Source: Corella eumyota (lineage: Eukaryota; Chordata; Ascidiacea; Phlebobranchia; Corellidae). Taken from it: 64,000 bases of DNA. A model generated the notes under the pieces. It was given only the letters and a program-made list of their open reading frames with translations. It was not told where the DNA came from and did not search any database. Both the position numbers and the translations under genes were made by a program. Location of the stretch: contig OY720102.1 of assembly GCA_963082875.1 (NCBI GenBank), positions 8,778,990 through 8,842,989 on the forward strand. The letters are read 5' to 3'. Shown here one piece after another: positions 62,611 through 64,000 of the stretch. Positions within the stretch are counted from its first letter, which is position 1. Every line of letters begins with the position of its first letter.

Positions 62611-63165
62611 AAAATTAAAAATTCTGGCGCCTATGAAAAAAATTAGCATATCTAATTGCAAAATTTAAAAATTCTGGCTCTAAGATTAGGATTAGCCCAC
62701 CCAATTGCAAAAATTGAAAATTCTGGCGTCTATGATAAAAATTAGCCTATCCTATTGCAAAACTTAAAAATTCTGGCGCCTATGATTAGGATTAGCCCAC
62801 CCAATTGAAAAAATTGAAAATTCTGGCGCCTATGATAAAAATGAGCCTATCCAATTGCAAAATTTAGAAATTCTGAGGCCTATGATTAAAATTAGCCCAC
62901 CCAATTGCAAAATTAAATATTCTGGCTCTAATAATTAGGATTAGCCCACCCAATTGCAAAAATTGAAAATTCTGACGCCTATGATTAAAATTAGCCCACC
63001 CAATTGCAAAATTTGGAAATTCTGGCGCCTATGATTAGGATTAGCCCACCCAATTGCAAAATTTAAAAATTCTGGCTCTTATGATTAGGATTAGCCCACC
63101 CAATTGCAAAATTTAAAAATTCTTGCGCTTATGATAAAAATTAGCCCACCCAATTGCAAAAATTA
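62611..63165. repeat. Second diverged monomer stretch
   Basis: About eleven monomers with unusual forms: ggctctaagattagg (about 62678, -1 bp), tcctattgcaaaactt (62751), ccaattgaaaaaattg, ttctgaggcc, gcaaaattaaatattc (about 62914, -1 bp) and ggctctaataatt. Several are close to the general consensus but none form a recognisable HOR. This is consistent with less homogenised sequence. Confidence 0.8.
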
Positions 63166-64000
63166 AAAGTTCAGGCGCCTATGAATAATATTAGGCCACC
63201 CAATTGCAAAATTTGAAAATTCTAGAGCCTATGATAAAAATTAGCTCACACAATTGCAAAATTCAGAATTTCTGGCGCTTATGATTAGGATTAGCATACC
63301 CAATTGCAAAATTTGGAAATTCGAGCGGCTATGATTAAGATTTGCCCATCCAATGACAAAATTTAAAAATTTTGGCGCGTGTGATTAGAATTAGCCGACT
63401 CAATTTCAAAATTTGGAAATTCTGGCGCATATGATTAGGATTAGCCCACCCAAATGCAAAAATTAAAAATTCTGTTGCTTATAATCAAAATTAACCAACC
63501 CAATTGTAAAATTTGGAAATTCTGGGGCCTATGATTAAGATTAGCCCATCCAATTGCAAAATTTAAAAATTTTGGCGCATATGATTAGGATTAGCCCACC
63601 CAAATGCAAAAATTCAAAATTATGGCGCCTAAAATAAAAATTAGCCCATCTAATTGCAAAATTTGGAAATTCTGACGCCTATGATTAGGATTAGCCCACC
63701 CAATTGCAAAATTTAAAAATTCTGGCGCCTATGATGAGAATTATCATACCCAATTCCAAAATTTGAAAATTCTGGCGCCTATGATAAAAATTAGTTCACA
63801 CAATTGCAAAATTTGGAATTTCTGGCGCTTATGATTACGAAGAGCCCACCCAATTGCAAAATTTGAAAATTCTGGCGCCTATGATAAAAATTAACCCACA
63901 CAATTGCAAAATTTGGAATTTCTGGAGCTTATGTTTAGGATTAGCCTACTCCATTGTAAAATTTAAAAATTCGAGCGCCTATGAATAAGATTAGCCTATC
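63166..64000. repeat. HOR monomers resume at the right window edge
   Basis: 63166-63500 follows the 770-1080 order (tatgaataat, attctagagcc, aaattcagaattt, cgagcggc, gcgcgtgtg, tgttgcttataatc). From about 63540 it follows 25.41-25.86 kb, with the marker at 63837. The window ends one base into a new monomer, so the array continues beyond it. Confidence 0.82.

Larger units (their letters stand above)
1..64000. repeat. 50-bp satellite array filling the window
   Basis: About 1281 head-to-tail monomers of 50 bp. Taking the first base of the common ccaattgc as position 1, recurring landmarks are the palindrome caattg (2-7), an A4T3 run (9-15), gaaaatt or ggaattt (16-22), the palindrome ggcgcc (25-30), tatgattagg (31-40) and attagccca (41-49). 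The variable positions are mainly 1-2 (cc, ac, ct, tc), 16-20, 29-31, 36-40 and 47-50. All monomers run in the same direction and no unrelated sequence interrupts them. Stop codons occur in all frames and the 50-bp period rotates the frame each monomer, so coding use is not supported. A tandem satellite is certain. Centromeric or pericentromeric location is an inference from size, purity and HOR organisation. Confidence 0.98.

Noticed and set aside
1-64000. CRISPR array
   Set aside because: The repeats are contiguous 50-bp units without unique spacers, vary internally, and have no adjacent cas-like coding sequence.
1-64000. Telomeric repeat, because ttagg recurs in gattaggattagcc
   Set aside because: At most two ttagg-like steps occur per 50 bp and they are never in uninterrupted tandem. 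They are part of the satellite monomer.

Overview
The whole 64 kb window is one uninterrupted satellite DNA array. Its unit is a 50-bp, AT-leaning monomer (the commonest form has 20 G/C in 50), always in the same orientation. I see no genes, RNA genes, transposons or CRISPR array. The sequence points to a eukaryotic chromosome, most likely centromeric, pericentromeric or other constitutive heterochromatin. Nothing in it identifies the species or proves centromere function.

The register is very strict. Tracking one marker monomer (containing acgaagag) across the window, I account for every departure from 50-bp phase with 27 small net indels summing to -51 bp. That gives 1281 monomers plus one base, and the last base does fall on the first base of a new monomer. 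Single monomers differ from neighbours at many positions, but the same ordered sets of monomers recur almost unchanged. The array is therefore built of nested higher-order repeats (HORs).

Layout. 1-18.8 kb: HOR blocks of 33 to 58 monomers recurring in mixed order (1901, 3551, 6451, 8193, 9842, 13435, 15985, 17727), with a nested 734-bp duplication and a 12-nt inverted patch at 11.1-12.6 kb. 18.8-22.4 kb: tandem 21-monomer HORs of about 1049 bp. 21.24-39.36 kb and 39.54-60.05 kb: two tandem copies of one approximately 18-20 kb macro-unit, collinear apart from insertions of 1350 bp and 1049 bp in the second. Inside each macro-unit is a run of alternating 18-monomer (900 bp) and 21-monomer (1049 bp) HORs. 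60.05-64 kb: a 2151-bp tandem duplication, then progressively less regular and more diverged monomers.

The elements do not form a pathway. What the window records is repeated unequal exchange or amplification at four scales: 50 bp, 0.1-0.2 kb multimers, 0.9-3.6 kb HORs and about 19 kb macro-units. All comparisons were made by eye; I have no outside match for this satellite family.
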